Part shown: positions 50,501 to 63,378 of the stretch, one piece after another
Numbering within the stretch: position 1 is the first letter of the stretch
How the letters are laid out: every line of letters begins with the position of its first letter
Assembly: GCA_029379385.1 (NCBI GenBank)
Contig: CM055607.1
Span: forward strand, 7,688,001-7,752,000
Source of the DNA: Quillaja saponaria
Taxonomy: Eukaryota; Streptophyta; Magnoliopsida; Fabales; Quillajaceae
DNA length: 64,000 nt
Direction: 5' to 3'
Notes under the pieces: model-generated
Seen by the model: the letters and a program-made list of their open reading frames with translations, nothing else
The model's database searches: none
Told to the model about the DNA's origin: nothing
Translations under genes and position numbers: made by a program

Positions 50501-53500
50501 TTTTTCATTCTCTTGTTTCTTTTCTCTCAAGTGCAATCTCACTTGTTTAGAAATTTCCACGGGACACTTCTCACACTTTGCCACATTTGGATAACCTCCA
50601 GCTAAATGTTGTTTGCCTCGAGCTATACCTCCTCCCTTAAGTTGCTTTCCACAAAAATTGCAAATTACTTGCTGACGATTATCACATATTCTTTCAAAAT
50701 ACAACCATCCAATATCATCAGCCTTTTTCTTTTTGGATCGTGGCTCTTCAATAGCCGGTTGTTTACTTTTTGAGGAAGAAGAAGCCATCTTTTATTTTTA
50801 ACTGTAAAAATATAAACATGTAATTTAATTAAATTACACTAAAATTTAAATAAATTAAATTGATAGAAAAAAATAATTAAAAAATGTATTTTCTAATTAA
50901 GACATATTTACTGATGTTATAGGATAATGAATTTAAAAATTATTTTATAAATAATTCATGTCTACTAATGTTCTAAGTTAATGACCATATATAAATAATT
51001 TATATTTATTATTTTTTTCACTATTTTAAATGAATTATATAATAAATAATAATTGAAATTAAATCAAAAAAAAATTGAAATTATATAAATTACAATAGTT
51101 GCAAATTTAAATAAATTAAATTGATAGAAAAAAACAATTAAAACAAATGTATTTTCTAATTAAGTCATATTTACTAATGTTATAGGATAATAAATTTATA
51201 AATAATTCATGTCTACTAATGTTCTAATTTAATGACCATATATAAATAATTTATATTTATTGTTTTTTTTTACTATTTTAAAAATTAAACTAACATTAAA
51301 TAAAAACCTCATTGTTTATGCTATCTATAAATAAATAGTAATAATTGAAAGCTTAAATAAATTATATAATAAAAAATTAGATAATAATTGAAATTAAATA
51401 AAAAAAAAATTAAAATTATATAAATTACAATAGTTACAAATTTAAATAAATTAAATTGATATAAAAAAATAATTAAAAATATTTTTTTTTTCTAATTAAG
51501 TTATATTTACTGATTTTATAGGATAATGAATTCAAAAATTAGTTTATAAATAATTCATGTCTACTAATGTTCTAAGTTAATGATTATATATAAATAATTT
51601 ATATTTATTATTTTTTCACTATTTTAAAAATTAAACTAACTTTAAAATAAAAACCTCATTGTTTATGCTATCTATGAATAAATAGTAATAATTGAAAGTT
51701 TAAATAAATTATATAATAAAAAATTAGATAATAATTGAAATTAAATCAAAAAAAAAATTGAAATTATATAAATTACAATAGTTGCAAATTTAAATAAATT
51801 AAATTGATATAAAAAAATAATTTTAAAAAATGTATTTTCTAATTAAGTCATATTACTGATGTTATAGGATAATGAATTAAAAATTAGTTTATAAATAATT
51901 CATGTCTACTAATGTTCTAAGTTAATAACTATATATAAATAATTTATATTTATTATTTTTTTCACTATTTTAAAAATTAAACTAACTTTAAAATAAAAAC
52001 CTCATTGTTTATGCTATCTATAAATAAATAGTAATAATTGAAAGTTTAAATAAATTATATAATAAAAAATTAGATAATAATTGAAATTTAAAAAAAAATC
52101 TAATTAGATAATAATAAGTATTACATGTTAATGACACAAAAATTATTTCCTAACTTATTCATATTTACTAATATTCTAAGTTAATAAACATATATAAACA
52201 AATACTTATTATTTTTTTTTCACTATTTTAACAATTAACTTAATTGTAAAATAAAAAGCTATATATTGATATATATATTTGAATTTATTGTCAAAACAAG
52301 GAAAAGAAAAAGAAAAGTAAAAAAAAATAAAATTGTTTAACAGATTTTAAGCCCAACCCCAGTATACTAACTACAAAAAAAAAAAAAAAAAAAAAATAAA
52401 AAAAATAAAAAATTATACTCATAAAAACGCAGCGTTGCACCTTGATCTCTGCCTCTTCTCTCTCTGGTCTCTGCTTCTTCTCTCCAACGACGTTTCTCTG
52501 CAACTGGAAGTCTGCAACTCTTTCTTCTTCAACTTCGTCTGCAACCGTCCAAAATTCACACTCGATCGACTCCAGCTCCTGCAAGAGAATCGTCTCTCTC
52601 ACTCCTGCGAAGTGCAAGCCCTCCCATCATCTTCTTCAAAAACAGATGAGTATAGAGTCCTTCAATTATCTACTGCATTTTTTTTTTTCAAATTTGTCCA
52701 CTTTTGCTTTTGCTTTTTCTTTTTCTTCCCCTTTTCGTACCTACAGACCTGCAATTTTGGAATTTTGTTACTTTTGTGTCGATCCGTTTCGATTGGAAAC
52801 GGTGGAATTGGCTCCGTTTCCACCGACACTACAAATTTTTGTTTCTATGTACGTGATTCGTTTCCATGTGTGTGGAAACCGAATCGATTCGCCCGTTTCG
52901 AGCGAATCGACACGAAATTTTGTTCCTTGAGCATACCCAACAGATTTTTAAGGAAAAGATACATTGCCGCTTGTATTCAGCTCGATATAAAAACTTTAAA
53001 TTGAGAAAGAATCAAAGCTGCTCGGTGTCCAACACATAACATCTCCCCTTCCCTCATTCGTGTTAACCTCGTAAAGCTTATGAAAAGGCATCCAATGCAA
53101 GAGGAGACTATGGTAAGTTTGTCTCTTGCAATGAAAAGTTCAATTGTACATCCCAACACAAAGAGCCACCACTCTTATCCATGCAAGAAGAGACTATGGT
53201 AAGTTTGTGTCTTTCCAAACTATAAAGATCTGGGAACACACTCATCAAAGGGGACCCCAAACACCACACATCCTTCCAAAACAAAACATGCTCTCCATTG
53301 CCCACCTTAAAGCAAATATACTGCTTAAACAAGTCCCAAACCTTTCTAATAGCTACTCACACCAACACACCAAGATCCTCTCCCCAAAAAAAGGACCATC
53401 CACCAGGAGACAAACTATATTTCTCAACAATCACCTTCCTGCATAACCCATTGTATTCGTGGAAAAACCACGACAACCATTTCCCTATCAATGAACTTAT

Positions 53501-56500
53501 AAACTGTAAAACTAGAAAGTATGAGGCATTATTTATATTATGTGAATATAAAATCTGTAGCACATAGCAATAGCGTCAACTCTAGTACAGCTAATTAGCA
53601 TAAATACGATAGTTATAATCATGGCTATTTACACTATTCCAACAACGTTGTTAAAGGTTCTCAAGTTCCCAATATTAATCCCACAAACTCATAAATAAGC
53701 CTTGCATATATCATCCCACTTAACTAGATGAAACTTATGCTCACCATCTTTTTTGTGTCAAAGCAAATCCCTATATAACTTTTTGAGTCTCCTTACAACA
53801 GAAGTCAAAATCTAGGAAAGGGATAAGAAGTAGGTTAGAAGGCTAGACAATGTGCCCCCTTTTGACAAGTACAACCTTTTCCAACCGGTTAATAGTTTTT
53901 TAATTATTTCAATGATGGAATCCCAAACCTGCATAGCTTAAAAGATGACCCAAGTGGTAATCCTAAGTAAGACATAAGGATAGAAGAGACTTAAACCCCA
54001 AAACACTTGCCAGCTCCAAAACATTATCAACTTCCCCCACCAGAGCAACCTCACTCTCGGATAGATTAGTTTTCAACCCAAACATTCTTTGAAAACTAAA
54101 AAGGATAGACCTTAGCAACTTAAATGGTTCACTATCAGCCTCACAAAACAAGAGGGTATCATCTGGAAACAATAAATGAGTAATCCAAAGTTGATTAGTT
54201 ATATTGTTTACTGTAAAACCATTCAACCAACACAAAGCAGCTACTTGTGAGATCACACTTGGGTGTCACCACTGGAGAGGAGACCAAATAGTCGAACAAA
54301 AACATATTCCATGGTGGGAATAAAGAGACTAGCTAGGATCTGATGGCAAAAATATTCACGATCGGTTCGAAAGTCCATATCGAGTGAGAACCATAGATAG
54401 CTTGTCCTTTTGCGCTTCTTATCAGCAATATTGGTAGTGACAGGCAACAATTCAGCAAATTCTTCCTTCATTGTCTTAATTGCTTAAGTAAAGTAGAGAT
54501 GCAACTTTGCAAATTCAACATATCAGAAACCACAATATAAAAATATTGAATATCATTAGCAATGGAGAACGAAGAAATAGAATTTAGGATTTTAATTTAA
54601 TAATTTGTAAATTGTGTAATATTAGAATTAAGGATAAAATTAGTAGTATTTTAAAATAATTAGAGTTAGGAGTTATTAGTTTTATTTTTAATAAGACTCT
54701 AGTTTTATCTTTATGTATTACGATTTCCCTTTTATTACGATTCTAGGTTTATGGTTTCTAGGGAATCTATATAATGACCCTAGTTTTATATTGTTTTGAA
54801 GCTTCAAATAAATTTAGTAAATCAACTTTTTGATTGTCCTTTTCGATTAAAATATATGGTGGTGCTGCAACAATTAGTATATAACCTTTATCCTTTTTCC
54901 ATAGATAAAAACAAGTCTTATAAGCCCAAGTATGTGTCATACCAGTATCGGATACGTATCCAAGACGGATCCGGCAAGGATATGGATATATATACGCATC
55001 AAAAAATAAAAATAATATTTTTTTTTAATTTTTTTGTCACTAACCTTGTTTTTTGTTCATCTCTTTCTATTTTCGAGTCCGATCCACTCCACTTTGCAGT
55101 AACATGCTGGGGCAGTAGAGTGGACTCCAATTAGCAGGTCTTTCTTCCTCCTTGGATTTCAGCCGGAGATATTGCGGACCTCTTCATACGCATATGGTAA
55201 TGAAACTAGATCTAAAAAGCATTAGCAATCTTTTTTTTCTTTTTGCTTTGTATGAAACAATGTGCTTTTGTAGTTAATAGAACTGAAATGTTTTTTTTTC
55301 TTTGGGCCATCCAATGGGCTTTTCTACTCTTTTCATTTGAAAAAATAATCAATGTGGGATTTAGGTGTAATATTCCTTTTTTTATCTCTACTTTAATTTT
55401 TATTCTATATACATTGTGCTATATATATTTTATATATTTTTTAAGACCAAATTATATATTATAATAAGAATTTTTATGTAATACATATTTTAAAATTATT
55501 TATTTCAGCGTATACAAGACATATCTTTATACTTGTTTTTTAAAAATTGACGTATCCCCGTACCCGATACCGTATCCATTTCCGTGCATCATAGGCTCAC
55601 AGTAAACTGCATAACTTAGCATCAATTTTCTTCTAAGTGGATTGTTCAACAGAAAGGAATGTCAATTAATTTCTTAATCAAATGATCTTCATGCCCCTGC
55701 CCAATAAACCATAGCTCAACAGAAGCTGTTTCAAGACAGATAATTAGATCCTGATAATTTTTCAGTGGTAATAACTGGAGATCTAGAGAAGATAGAGGTA
55801 AAAGAACAAGATATTGAAGCCACGATTGAATTTTCAGAGGTAGACATACCTGTTTAGATCAAAGCTAGCCCTTAAGAGGAAAAGAACCAACCGGATTTGT
55901 ACTGGCAAATTTGCCCAACTACAAAAGGTTTTCCAGCGCTTGGATTGCTAGACTGAACTAAGCAGGTTAAATCGACTAGATCTAGGTTGAAGCAACGGAG
56001 AACGGACAGCGCATGGAGGCGAGGTCCAAGACTTCAAAAGGCATGTAGATGTGCTGCGGAGCTGCTATTTCTGTGACAGACCGTTCAGGACTATCCGGTT
56101 CTTTTGGTATGGGTGGTGTTGCAAAACAACGACGAATGGTGAGAGATCTGACTGTGGCAGCCACAAATTTGGGGAAAAGTCATTGATGGTACTCCTGGCA
56201 TAGTGGTTAAGAAAAGAGGGCACCATTGATGAGAGGCAAAAAGGGAAGAAGGAGGAGACTAAGGTTTTTTCCCAGAATTGAAGTTCAATATCAAGAATCA
56301 ACACAATCATTGGCTATCAAAACCGAGTCGAGGATTTGCCTTCCACCTACAAATGCATTTTGAAAGTTGGAGATGCTACTTTCTAGTATCATCTTAAGCT
56401 GTTGTGCAAGGACTTTTGCCAACAACTTATAAGGCAGTATTCTTTAATATCTACCACTACACTTTTCTTTGGAATCAAAACAAGAAACGAAGCGTTGAGG

Positions 56501-59500
56501 CTCCTCTCAAAGAAAGTATTTTCATGGAAGAAATGGAAGGCTTACATGACATCATCTCTCAGTAAGTGCCCCCTCCCCCCCCCCCCCCCCCCCCAAAAAA
56601 AAAAAAAAACTTTGAAAAAAAGCCATGGTGAAACCATCTGGACCTACGGCCTTATCCCTATTGCAAGAGTTTAATGCTACCAACACTTCCTCCTCATCAA
56701 AACCTCTCTAAGACAAATATTACTTAAGACTCCTATAAGACCTTGCTAGACTCCAAGGTTTCATATTTTTCAATTATCACCATATTTGGACTACCATCCA
56801 ACCCCTCTGTATTCAAAATAGAAAAAAGTGCGACATCAATTGACTTTACAAAAGCTTAAGAAGCCCAACATCAATTTACCAAAAGAATTCCCATACACAC
56901 CATTAAGGTTTATCTTGGCATCTAATCAAAGCCTTCTATAAAAACCTCTGTCAATCTCTTCTTTATTGCCAAAACCATGTCTATTTTGTTACACCATAAA
57001 AAATGTCAACCAACTTAGAAGCTTCCTGGCTCTTGCCCAAAACCAAAAACCCCTCAAACTTCCCCTGCCCCCCAAAATAAAAAAGCATCCCTTTTCCCAT
57101 GCTTTAATAGTTAGCCCATATACATATAGCTCATAAATATCAGGACACAATCTTCAAGAATGCACCTTCTTTCATCAGTAATGTAACTACGCATAGAAAT
57201 GAAGGAAAAAAAAAAAATCAAGGCTCTGGTAAGAACTTCTAGCATGGTAATTCTTCACCCTTTTTCTAAAGAAGAAATAATATTAAGGAGAAGGTGTACA
57301 GGAACATATGATAAAGGGGCTGTCCTAAGCAACAACAACCAAAAAGGAAGATCACTAAGATAGAAGAGCCTGCAAAATAGTATCCATTCATATGTTAACA
57401 AAACTTAAAAAATAAAAAATAAAAAATAAAAAATAAAATTTATATAAATGACCCATGACTTTGTCTTCACAATAGATACTAAACAGAAGATCACATAAAA
57501 TATATATCCACAATCCAAATTTGATCACTATGATCAAATTAAGGAAACTTCAAAGCAATAGCAAAGTCACAATTCATTAATGATAATGCTAACAACAACA
57601 TTGAAATACGCAAGGCACAAAGGAAGCAGTCCCTCACCCATTTTCTATGACAGATTGCCTTAAGATAGCTTTAGCCTCTCCAGGCTTTCCTTCCTTATTC
57701 TTTTCCATCTCTCGGACCTGACATAGCACATCTTTATTAATAAATCAATGCAAAATGTTATATGTACAATGCTTTATGAAAAAAGATTCATAAATTGATG
57801 TGGCAATAAGTTATGGAAAAGTGCATTGCACTAACCTACCACCAATGTATTTAGCACTGAGAACAACCATTAGTAGAACTACATGTGCATACCACATCAT
57901 TTCATAAGATTTTTTTGGTAAAACTTTGTACATGTATACCATTAAAACAATAAAGGAATTGAATGCAGAAAAATTTATACTGACCTTCCACTTAAATCTA
58001 TCATCTAACATGCTCTTTTGAGCATCTGTTAGCTTCCCAATGTATCTCCATATATCCTCACCTGCAAAATATGATTGAATCACGTGAATTTTGCTCAGCA
58101 AGGCCAAGTGCGAGAGGTACTAAAACCAAACCCTGAATCCGCAATCACAAGGTAAGAAAAGAAAATCACTTCATACAGTAAGAGATAAACTAAAAACACC
58201 CCCAATCCTTCAAATAAATCATACAAGCATAAGTTCTTTTAGTCACACATACAAACTGACAAAAACAGAGAGTTATGTTACACTGACATACCAAGAATCT
58301 TATAACCTGTAGCTAGAGTATTTAATGCAGCTTTCCTAATTTCACCATCACGTTCGGCTGTCAAACTTGCAACTATTTGCAATGACTTCAATTGTCCAAT
58401 AATCTGCCAGCAGTAAACTTCTATGAGAAACAGAAAGAGAAAACCAAAATACCTATGCTTTACATTTTACCTCAGCCCCGTGATGGTCAATAATAAATCC
58501 AACAAGATCAACACATTCAATCCTAGTTCGGTTGTTTTTTGAGCGCAAACCCTCTAGTAAATATGGGAAACTTTTTGATGCAGTATATAGAAGAATGATT
58601 TGCTGGGTCAGCTCCCGCATCTTTTCACGTACTTTCTCAATGTTGTGCCCTAACTGCAACAGAAAAAAATAACCGCCTATTACTTTTTGCTATGCATGAA
58701 ACAATTGCTCACATGTCAAATTGCACAGAACAATAAAAAAAGGCAAAAGAAATCTAAGTACAAATCATAATATATTTTCAATAAATATGAACCTTCTCTA
58801 CTAAGCATGGAAGAAATATGGCTGCTTCAGACTCTTTCAATGAGTAAGCCTCATCCTTCAAGGTTTTGAATAGTTCAGGGAGAAATTCTAGCACCTGCTC
58901 ATTTGCAATTATACAATTATATGTTGCAGTGAAAATGTGATATAAACTTGCAACTCTTAGGAGAAAATAAGTTGTGTTACAGAGGAAAAGAAGAATCAAC
59001 CACGCCTTCAATAGGCATGTTGTGTTTGATTTACAAAATTGCAACACAATCCACCTCAAGAGTATATCCAAAACTTCTATAATTTCCTTTGCAATAGATG
59101 GAAGTACCTGGAATGTACCGTTGAAGTTTATATACAACCAAAAACTCAAATACTGGAAGTAGATATGTAATCAAGAATGAGACAAGGCACAACACCTTCT
59201 GCAGCATTTCTAGCCCATCAACTTGCTTGTTAAAATCTGGGCTTAGGAGCCTCCTATGCAAATCCTCTCTGAAGAACTTCATCATATCATTCTGCATCAA
59301 AAGCACATTCCAGAAACTTTAATCAACTCAGTGACAACTGAAAAACATACTATCATTCTGTACAAAACAAGAATAAGCACCTCAAGATCTTGAATTTTCT
59401 CTATCCGAGGTTCTTCAAACTTAAACCTACGGGTTACCATTCTCTCCCTATCCCCCTGCATATAAAACCCTCCAATTATAAGTTGAACTACATATTCCAA

Positions 59501-62500
59501 AAAATTTACAAAAACTTTGGCATTTCCAGTGTTGTCACGGGCGCCGGAGGCGCCCGCCTAGGCGTTCAGGCGAGGCGAGGAGGAGACACGCCGCCTGAAG
59601 ACCCCTCAAGCGAGTCGGAAAAGCAGAGGCGCGCGCCTTTGCCGCCTTAGGAGCTGCCTGAGTCAAGTCAAGAAGCAGCAGAGGCGAGCGCCTGCGGATT
59701 TGAAAATATGACAGTATTTGCAATCTCCGAATTCTTTATTTTTTGGCCTTAAATTGAAAGCTAACCTTTGCTTTTTGTTAGGACTTGAAATCCCCACATG
59801 GAATCAAGAATAATGAAGCTGAGAAGGCCTGCAAAAGTTGCCGGAATCAAAAGCTGAGAAGGCCTGCTGTGTCTCTGGTATTTGCCGGAATCAGATGACT
59901 CTAAGTTGCAGAAGAAGATGAGACAAAGTGGAGAAGATGACGCTTTTTAACTTTTTTTTAAATTATTGTAATTCACACTTTTTACTTTTCTTTTTCTTTT
60001 CTTTTTCTTTTTCTTTTTCTTTTTTTTTTATTAATGTAATTCACACTTTTTACTTTTCTTTTTCTTTTTTATTATTGTAATTCACACTTTCCAATTTCTA
60101 GTAAATAAATAATAAAAAAAATATTTGGTTGATAAATTGGCAAAAAATCCCATGGTCTAAATTAATTAAAAAGAGGATAATTATGACTTTTTCATAAAAT
60201 AAAGAATCCCTAATTGTTTTTTTTAGCCTATTTAAGTTTGCCTCTTGGTAGTAGTACTAGAGTATAATACAACTCTTTCTTGCAAAAACCAGTAAATAAT
60301 ACAACAAGAGCAACTAGAATTCTTTTCTCATTCTCCAGGTACATTACTTTAATAATTTTTTTCTTTTCTTCTTTTTCTTGTAAGCATCAATTATTTTTTG
60401 TTTTTAATTTTTATAAACACTTGCTATGTATTCTAATTTGTTAATTTTTAGCTTGGTATTCATACTGGTATATCTAGTAGAATTTTGATAATTATCGTCT
60501 TGCTTCACTCAGACTGTTGCCTTTTTAACGCCTCTCGCCTCAGGCTATTTTGAAATTTATCACCTTAGAGGCGCCTTTCGCCTTTGACAACACTGGGCAT
60601 TTCATACTTCTGCTAACTATACCTTATTTGAATCCTTAACATTTAATAAAGCTTGTGACTGGACGGCTATATCTGAAACTACTGATTCTGGCCTTCCACC
60701 CTTTGGTGCCATGATCCTCTTTCCAAACATCAAGAAAGGAATCAGCCTCCATTCTAATCCAAAAGTATCTTTCTTAACACAAGCTAAATTAAACATACCG
60801 AAGACGTAGCTCTGTCTCCATGCTTTAAAACACCATTGACAGAGGTTTTCCCAACCTTTATGGCTTTTGAAGTTCCACCCATTGAAGCTACTTTTGCAGG
60901 TTCAAATGACTCTAAGGAGGCAAGGGGAGAGTGAGAGTAAGCCAATTTGCATAAAGCATGACTAACAAGAAGAATGAGAAACAGCCACGAAACGAAGAAC
61001 CAACCTTGAAAAGATCCATGCGGTCTCAGTCTCTCAAGAACCAAAGTCAAAGCCGGACCATGTATATCTTTAAGTATCTTCTCGACCTGAGAAACATACA
61101 AATTTCCAGAGCTCATATGCTCTATATAATTGTAAGTGAAAGGAGGGAGAGAGCATAATAATGTACCGTTTCATGTCCACTAACTCTCAATATCTCGTTA
61201 ATGCATGTTTCTGCTGCCTTACGGACATCAGACGATTTATCCTACGATGGATTCCAATCTTTCATGTTATTACTTATTCAAAACTGATATTTAAGCAGAA
61301 GTCATACTATCTACAAAAGAAGTATAAATTTCATGAAATATTAAAAGCTCGGTCATTAGAAATTACTGTCATAGAAGATGTAGCTGGTTTCAAAAGATAT
61401 GCAGCATCAGGAAAATTGCTTAACCCAGAGAGTTGCCTTGACACCCAATCAAAAAGGTCCTTACGCCCTTCCAAACCAAGTTTCGAATCCACCAAAGCAA
61501 TTGTAACATAAGGAACCTATAACAACATCATAGTCAGCACATAAGACCTAAGATGAGAGAATGACCAAAAAAATTCAATTGCTGACCATTTTATCGAGAT
61601 GAACAGCAGAAAGCCAAGAATCTAGTGTAGCCAATGTGCCTTCCCTCATATGCTTCTTATTGTCACCGAGACATTTCAATACCTCTGAAATAATACCCTG
61701 TAAGAAGCCAATTCAGAGTCTGACTTTGTAAAAGAATATTTGATATACAATAATTTGAAGAAAGTTGACTGCATATCCACACACCTTGCCCGAATTCTCA
61801 ATGGCTGGTCCCATTGCAGATGCAACATTACCAATTGTCGTCAAGGTTGCCATAACTATTTTTTTGTTGCTATCACAAAGTTGTCCTCTCAGAGCCCCTA
61901 ATAACTCCACTGGTGGATAAAAGCAAGTTAACTGATTATTAAGAGATTGGTAAATTTTCATAAGCAAAATTAACAAAAAAACAAATAAGACAAAAGGGCT
62001 TACTTAAAAGCAGATATATTAACATCAAAAGCCTCCAGACAGAGAGAGAGAGAGAGAGATGGATGCTAGTACCTGTTCCGGTAGCTTGAATGCGTCTTCT
62101 AGCCTCTTCCAGAATTTTATTGACAGCTTCAACTGATTCCATACGCACCTAAAATTTTCATATAAACAGAAAATGTAAATTAAATAAATTTAAAGCTTCC
62201 TTCTGTGAAAGAAATTTCTATAGCAAGCCGGAGATCTGCACAACAAAATTCATTTCATATGTCTTAGGAACCTTCCAATCAGGACTTTCCAAGCTCTTCA
62301 GAAGAGTAGGAGTAATCTTTCCACTAATGTCTTCACGTGGTAGGCTATCCAGCCCTCCAGCTGCCGCAGAAGATGTGGATTCTGATGCCCTGACAGATCT
62401 CTTTGGAGCTGCTGAAGCCCCCTGAAAAAAGAAAATGTGGGAAAAGGGCGACTAAATTTTCAAAAATGAAGTAAAATATAAATCACCAAACAACATATAC

Positions 62501-63342
62501 CTCAAATGGATTTTTTTCATACTCGGCATCAAGTGCACTGAGCAGTGCAGGTTTAACATCTGTAAGAAACCCTTTAATATCTGCAATACAAGATAATACA
62601 TAAGGCCTCCTGGAAAGAAATCATGGGATATGGACAATTCAAGTATAACTGACTATTCACCTGGGCCAACAAATCTATGCACAAAACCCAAAAGCTTAAT
62701 TGATGCATTTCTAGTAGCAGCTGCACTGGATTGCAGTCCAACTTCCTTAAGAAAATCAATTAAATCCTGCAGATCACAGTTATAACTAACATTAGCACTT
62801 AACATGAGAATAGAAATATAAAATAAATAAATAAATCAATAGATATAACAAGAGCATGAAAATATAAATAGAAACACCTGAAGTTTCAAATGTGAAACAC
62901 CAAAGTCCTCAACAGCTGAAGCCATCCACAGTATACCCTCACTAAGAACCTTGGGATTCTTATGTTCCTTCATGATATTGTAGAGCTGCAAATCACAATT
63001 TCTAAAACATTATTCATTACCAAGTAAAGTAGCTTGCATATAAAAATAAGACACTTAATATGGAAAATTATACATCCAACTGTCCATCCTTGACTTCACA
63101 AGAAATTCCCAATAACCCCCTTCACAAAACAATAATCTGCAGTTCACTACAGTGAATCCCAACTCCAATTCACGGCATCCAAACGGACCCTAAGGTTACC
63201 TATTGCCCTCTTCTTTTTAAATTCTTGTTGACCCTCTGGAGATCAGTATCGTACGTTTTAGATGTATACAGTTTGGAGTTTGATTATATTTTTGAAAGTT
63301 GTGAGGATAGAATAACAAGAAATCATATATACATACCTATTG

Positions 63343-63378
<36 letters not shown>

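Larger units (their letters stand above)
47135..52929 (-). mobile_element. 5.8-kb hAT-superfamily DNA transposon
   Basis: The element has terminal inverted repeats starting CAAGGAACAAA at both ends and a perfect 8-bp target duplication AGCATACC (47127-47134 and 52930-52937), the hallmark of hAT insertion. It carries a four-exon transposase on the minus strand (47387-50788), with BED finger, DUF659 and dimerisation regions. GAAACG/CGTTTC motifs cluster inside both ends. Between the transposase start and the right end lies a 1.45-kb AT-rich tandem array, then a GC-richer 230-bp island. Intact ends and an exact duplication suggest fairly recent insertion, but the transposase has two in-frame TGA codons, so this copy is probably not autonomous. 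It sits inside a LINE inside a MOR1 intron, in the same orientation as MOR1. Confidence 0.93.
46690..57200 (-). mobile_element. Decayed LINE (non-LTR retrotransposon), split by later insertions, in a MOR1 intron
   Basis: Minus-strand reverse-transcriptase pieces appear in LINE order. At about 56600-56680 is [15 protein letters not shown]; at 56300-56440 is [20 protein letters not shown] followed by [19 protein letters not shown]; at 53960-54260 is [15 protein letters not shown] (the catalytic-site region, here with P in place of the usual A) and GLKTNLSES; near 53950 is [10 protein letters not shown]. At 53110-53330 come [16 protein letters not shown] and VFPDLYSLE. Beyond the inserted hAT (46700-47126) are the C-terminal [11 protein letters not shown] and WVIWLKRNN motifs. 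Frameshifts and stops are frequent, so it is dead. The hAT element cut it at 47127-52937; removing that rejoins the LINE. A non-LINE block occupies about 54480-56295. Outer limits are approximate; no poly-A tail or target duplication was identified. Confidence 0.8.

Noticed and set aside
50813..52260. Regular repeats considered as a CRISPR array or centromeric satellite
   Set aside because: Units are about 340 bp, AT-rich, without short repeat-spacer organisation, and confined within the hAT ends.
52435..53004. 189-codon plus-strand open frame
   Set aside because: It crosses the right end and target duplication of the hAT element into the LINE, so it cannot be one gene; no domain is visible.
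46064..57637. A multi-gene defence or novel metabolic system in the accessory region
   Set aside because: All recognisable coding material there is LINE reverse transcriptase or hAT transposase inside one MOR1 intron.
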